From: an uncultured Helicobacteraceae bacterium
Lineage (GTDB): Bacteria; Campylobacterota; Campylobacteria; Campylobacterales; Helicobacteraceae
Assembly (NCBI GenBank): GCA_934728205.1
Contig: CAKVEH010000061.1
Location: 1 to 7,917 of the forward strand
DNA length: 7,917 nucleotides
Direction of reading: 5' to 3'
The notes under the pieces were generated by a model. That model did not search any database. It was not told the origin of the DNA and saw nothing but the letters and a program-made list of their open reading frames with translations. Below, piece after piece: positions 5,002 through 7,917 of this stretch; positions within the stretch are counted from its first letter, which is position 1; every line of letters begins with the position of its first letter. The position numbers and the translations under genes are program-made.

Positions 5002-7299
5002 ATGAAGTCGCCCCAACTACACAATAACAAAGATTTCCCATACCACCTCTTATTTTACGAGCTTTATACAAAGGGTATAAATGCAAAGAGTATAAAAAAA
5101 TCCACACCACAGCATACCATAATAGAGAATCTGCTCGCCATAGACGCGCTTGAGTGTGAAAATAATACCTTGCGTTTAAAGCCACATTTGCTTGTAGGAA
5201 GTCTCGATATTGTTGCAAAACATTCTAAAAATGCTAAAAATACCTCAAAACCTCAAAGTAAAGATTCTCAAAAAAAGGCATTTTTATCGCCATTTTATAC
5301 GCCCACAAATATTGGAATCTCACTAGATTCTAAAACATTGCAAAAAGACTTTATGTTAAAAGATTTCCCACCAAATGCCAACAAAGGCGATATACTTATC
5401 GCTAAAATCCGCTATATCAAGCAAGGCAAGCGTGCTGGAGTGATGATAAATAAACTTGTAGCGGAGTTTATCGCCACGCTTGTGCCAAAAATACCGCTAG
5501 GTGTGTGTGTTCTTATAGAGCATAAAAATGCGATTGTAGGGTTTGCTTTGCGTGAGAGGAAGATTCTCTCTCTCAAGGCAACGCAAAAATCTCTGCGAAC
5601 ATTGCCAAAACACGCTGTGCTTCAAGTAAATATGCAAACTTGTGAGATTATTGAGGTGCTAGGAGTGTTTGATAATGAGGCGATTGATAAAGATATAGTG
5701 TTAAAAGAATATGGTGTAGAGCAAGAATTTAGCCATAAATGCGTTGAATATACACAAAATATTGAAAAATCCTTTAAAAGAGGGGAAAAGTTTATTATTG
5801 ATTCAGAGCTTTATCCGCATAGAGAGGATTATACACATATTCCATTTTGCGTCATTGACCCAAAAGATGCAAAAGACCACGATGACGCGATTTATTATGA
5901 TGCAAAGACAAAAAAACTCTATGTCGCTATCGCCGATGTAGGAGAATATGTAGCACACAATACTCCGCTTGATAAAGACGCACAACAGCGGTGCTTTAGC
6001 GTGTATTTCCCAGATTGTGTTATCCCAATGTTGCCTTTTGCTCTTTCAAGCGGACTTTGCTCATTGCAGGCTGGATTGAAGCGTTTGGCATTAGTGTGGG
6101 AAATCCACATTCACAATGGTGAAATGCTTGATTGTTCTCTTAAAGAGGGGATTATAAAAGTAAGGGAACATTTTACTTATGAGCAAGTTGCAGACTTTAT
6201 AGAATCTAACAAATTCAACAAAGAGCTATTATGGCTTAAAAGCTATATGACACAAGTAAAAAAACTTCGCGCAAAAAGGCTAAAAAATGGCTATGAGTTT
6301 GAGGGTTTGCAAGCACATATTAGACTTAAAGGCAATGGAGAAGTTGCCTCATTTACACCAAAGACACTCTTAGATTCACAAAAGCAAGCAAACGCACTTT
6401 CTCACAGCATTATTGAAGAATCAATGCTCCTAGCAAATGTTGCTTCTGCAAATTTACTCGCCACAATCTCCCCAAAGTGTGCAATGTATAGAATCCACGA
6501 AGCCCCAAAGCCTCAAAAAATTGCAGAATTATTCGTATATGCAAAAAGTTTTGGTAATGCACACAGGCAAAGCAATGATTCTCATCTTTTTAAAAAAGAC
6601 AAAAAACAATCATTAAATTCTTTGCACGCACAGATTACACAGATTCAAAAGCAAGCAAAAACACTAGGATTAGAGCAAATTATAGATTGGATTATAATTA
6701 AAGCCCAATGCAAAGCTGTTTATAGTCATATCGCAGATTCTCACTTTGGGCTTGGGTTTGCGTGTTATACACATTTTACTTCGCCTATTCGCCGATATAG
6801 CGACCTTTGCGTGCATAGAATCTTAAAGGCGCATTTACATAAAAGCAACGAAGTGGGATTTTTAAGCCAAAATCTTTGTGCAATAGCGCGCGAGCTAAAC
6901 ATAAAAGAGCGCGAGTATATGCGCTTGTGGTTTGATTTTTTGGATTTGAAATTTGCGCGTTTTTGTGCCAAAAATACACCAAAACTCACTTGTAGGGCAG
7001 TGGTTATCGATGATAGCTCTCCTATGGTATGTGTGGCACTAGATTGTATTCCTGAGGCGAGGATTATAGTAGAATCTGCAAGCTTTGGGAAACTAAGTAT
7101 CGTGCATTTACGCATTATAGGGGCAAATATTTTCACGCGTGAAATTTTTGGCGAAGTCATTGCTTGTGAGAGTGAGGGATTACCAAAACAAGAAAGACAA
7201 ACGCACCCACAAAAAATAACCCAAAAACGATATAATGCAAAATCAACTCACACTAACAAGCGTGCCAAAACTAAGATAAAAAGAGGAAAAAATGTATAA
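5002..7299 (+). CDS. rnr: RNase R family 3'-5' exoribonuclease
   Basis: This is a processive, Mg2+-dependent RNA exonuclease of the RNB family, cytoplasmic, used in RNA turnover. The 765 residues start with a region like the winged-helix domain (about 10-65), then a Lys/Ser-rich linker (about 73-93) and divergent OB-fold segments (about 100-215). EVLGVFDNEAIDKDIVLKEYG (218-238) is the usual bridge into the catalytic domain. The RNB core has IDPKDAKDHDDA at 285-296, giving metal ligands D286, D292, D294 and D295, with His where Phe or Leu is usual. Next come SVYFPDCVIPMLPFALSSGLCSL (333-355), EESMLLANVASANLL (472-486), YRIHEAPKP (496-504) and HFTSPIRRYSDLCVHR (591-606). The C-terminal part (660-722) only weakly resembles an S1 domain, and the tail (about 740-765) is strongly basic. 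GCAGGA (4991-4996) lies 5 nt before ATG 5002. The gene overlaps holA by 8 nt. Confidence 0.95.
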   Translation: MKSPQLHNNKDFPYHLLFYELYTKGINAKSIKKSTPQHTIIENLLAIDALECENNTLRLKPHLLVGSLDIVAKHSKNAKNTSKPQSKDSQKKAFLSPFYTPTNIGISLDSKTLQKDFMLKDFPPNANKGDILIAKIRYIKQGKRAGVMINKLVAEFIATLVPKIPLGVCVLIEHKNAIVGFALRERKILSLKATQKSLRTLPKHAVLQVNMQTCEIIEVLGVFDNEAIDKDIVLKEYGVEQEFSHKCVEYTQNIEKSFKRGEKFIIDSELYPHREDYTHIPFCVIDPKDAKDHDDAIYYDAKTKKLYVAIADVGEYVAHNTPLDKDAQQRCFSVYFPDCVIPMLPFALSSGLCSLQAGLKRLALVWEIHIHNGEMLDCSLKEGIIKVREHFTYEQVADFIESNKFNKELLWLKSYMTQVKKLRAKRLKNGYEFEGLQAHIRLKGNGEVASFTPKTLLDSQKQANALSHSIIEESMLLANVASANLLATISPKCAMYRIHEAPKPQKIAELFVYAKSFGNAHRQSNDSHLFKKDKKQSLNSLHAQITQIQKQAKTLGLEQIIDWIIIKAQCKAVYSHIADSHFGLGFACYTHFTSPIRRYSDLCVHRILKAHLHKSNEVGFLSQNLCAIARELNIKEREYMRLWFDFLDLKFARFCAKNTPKLTCRAVVIDDSSPMVCVALDCIPEARIIVESASFGKLSIVHLRIIGANIFTREIFGEVIACESEGLPKQERQTHPQKITQKRYNAKSTHTNKRAKTKIKRGKNV
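7281..7287 (+). promoter_or_regulatory. Ribosome binding site of holA inside rnr
   Basis: AAGAGGA lies 4 nt before the holA ATG at 7292, inside the last codons of rnr. The overlap ATGTATAA (7292-7299) combines the holA start with the rnr stop (TAA 7297-7299), an arrangement that favours translational coupling. Confidence 0.7.
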
Positions 7300-7917
7300 A
7301 AAAGAGTTAGATTCTCTTTTGCTTAAGCCAAATCCACCGCGTGCATATTTGCTTTATGGTGCAAGTGAGTTTTTAATACACCATTATGGCAAGAAAATTT
7401 CCACACTTTTAGCACAAGGGCAAGAAATAACTACTTTTTATTACGATGAATGCGAGCCAGATAACATTCTCTCAATGCTTACTCAAGATTCTCTTTTTGG
7501 TGGAGATACTTTTATTGTGTTAAAAGTTGATAAAAAGTTTGATAAAAAAACTTGTGAAAAGTTTTTAAACGCGCTTGTTAAACACCCAAATAACGCGCTT
7601 GTCATCGAATTTTACATCGCTAGCTCAAAAACAGACGCACAATATATGCAAGACTGCCGTGCCTTTGCCCAAAGCTTCAAAAATCCAAATATGCAAGTCG
7701 CTGAAGTGCGGTTTTTTGAGCCTAGCATACAAGAAGGATTAGAATTTTTAAGGGCGCGATGCAAGGAGATTGGCATTGAGATTCACAGCCAGGATTTGCG
7801 TTACATTTTAGAATTACAAAACAACAATCTTGCTATTGCTTACAAAGAAATTGAGAAATTTAGCATAGGGTTAAAATCACAAAACATAGATTCTAAATCA
7901 CAATCTCAACCAACAAA
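7292..7917 (+). CDS. holA: DNA polymerase III delta subunit, N-terminal part (3' end outside window)
   Basis: The frame opens at ATG 7292 and stays open to the window edge (208 complete codons; full HolA is about 320-350 residues). Delta opens the beta clamp as part of the clamp loader. The start, MYKKELDSLLLKPNPPRAYLLYGASEFLIHHYGKKI, matches the family's 'YLL-YG-x-[DE]-[EX]-F-L-I' opening. SLFGGDTFIVLK (residues about 66-77) matches the [SL]-LFGG-[RKD]-[RT]-[LF]-V-x-[LV] motif of the first domain. The stretch LVIEFYIASSKTD is the family's hydrophobic strand before the usual linker, and FEPSIQEGLEFLRARCKEIGIEI leads into domain II, whose LRYILELQNNNLAIAYKEIEKF resembles the usual helix with 'L-x-x-N-x-E-K-[LF]'. 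It overlaps rnr by 8 nt; the same pair is adjacent in H. pylori. Identification rests on the N-terminal half only. Confidence 0.88.
   Translation, partial: MYKKELDSLLLKPNPPRAYLLYGASEFLIHHYGKKISTLLAQGQEITTFYYDECEPDNILSMLTQDSLFGGDTFIVLKVDKKFDKKTCEKFLNALVKHPNNALVIEFYIASSKTDAQYMQDCRAFAQSFKNPNMQVAEVRFFEPSIQEGLEFLRARCKEIGIEIHSQDLRYILELQNNNLAIAYKEIEKFSIGLKSQNIDSKSQSQPT

Noticed and set aside
6765..7160. Long open frame on the minus strand opposite the 3' part of rnr (about 131 codons)
   Set aside because: It lies wholly opposite a well-conserved RNase R coding region, has no ribosome site or domain, and its residue make-up is that of a reverse-strand shadow.
1..7917. CRISPR array, tRNA/rRNA genes, insertion sequences or phage genes
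   Set aside because: No regularly spaced repeats, cloverleaf sequences, terminal inverted repeats or transposase/integrase-like proteins were seen on either strand.

Overview
The window is about 38% GC and looks like an ordinary chromosomal stretch of a Helicobacter, probably an enterohepatic species rather than H. pylori. The organism call is inferred from protein character, AT-rich codon use and gene order: nadE-lpxK and rnr-holA are both neighbouring pairs in H. pylori (HP0329-HP0328 and HP1248-HP1247, from memory). I see no insertion sequence, phage gene, CRISPR array, tRNA or rRNA.

Layout. Positions 1-2136 (+) form one tight block: the 3' end of nadE (NAD+ synthetase), lpxK (lipid A 4'-kinase) 3 nt later, then a gene for a probable outer-membrane beta-barrel protein. 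It meets zupT (-, 2149-2997, ZIP metal importer) end to end, with a small hairpin over both stop codons. Positions 2998-3125 hold divergent promoters for zupT and for yejE (+, 3126-4139, peptide ABC transporter inner-membrane permease), which stands without any other subunit of its transporter. After a 142-nt gap with a clear -10 box, a second co-directional block runs to the window end: a TTG-initiated metallophosphoesterase, rnr (RNase R) and the 5' part of holA (DNA polymerase III delta), which overlaps rnr by 8 nt and runs off the edge.

How the genes work together. The first block serves the cell envelope (lipid A and an outer-membrane protein) plus NAD supply. The middle genes are inner-membrane importers for metal and peptide. 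The last block joins a putative phosphoesterase to RNA decay and replication proteins. These are mostly housekeeping genes and I found no new defence or mobile system.

The most unusual signal is in the DNA. The 7-mer AGATTCT and its reverse complement AGAATCT occur 25 times by hand count, against one or two expected from base composition. They occur in every reading phase and both orientations, once as an inverted pair forming the zupT-side hairpin and once as an 18-bp palindrome. This resembles the behaviour of DNA uptake sequences or another genome-wide signal and deserves a whole-genome test.
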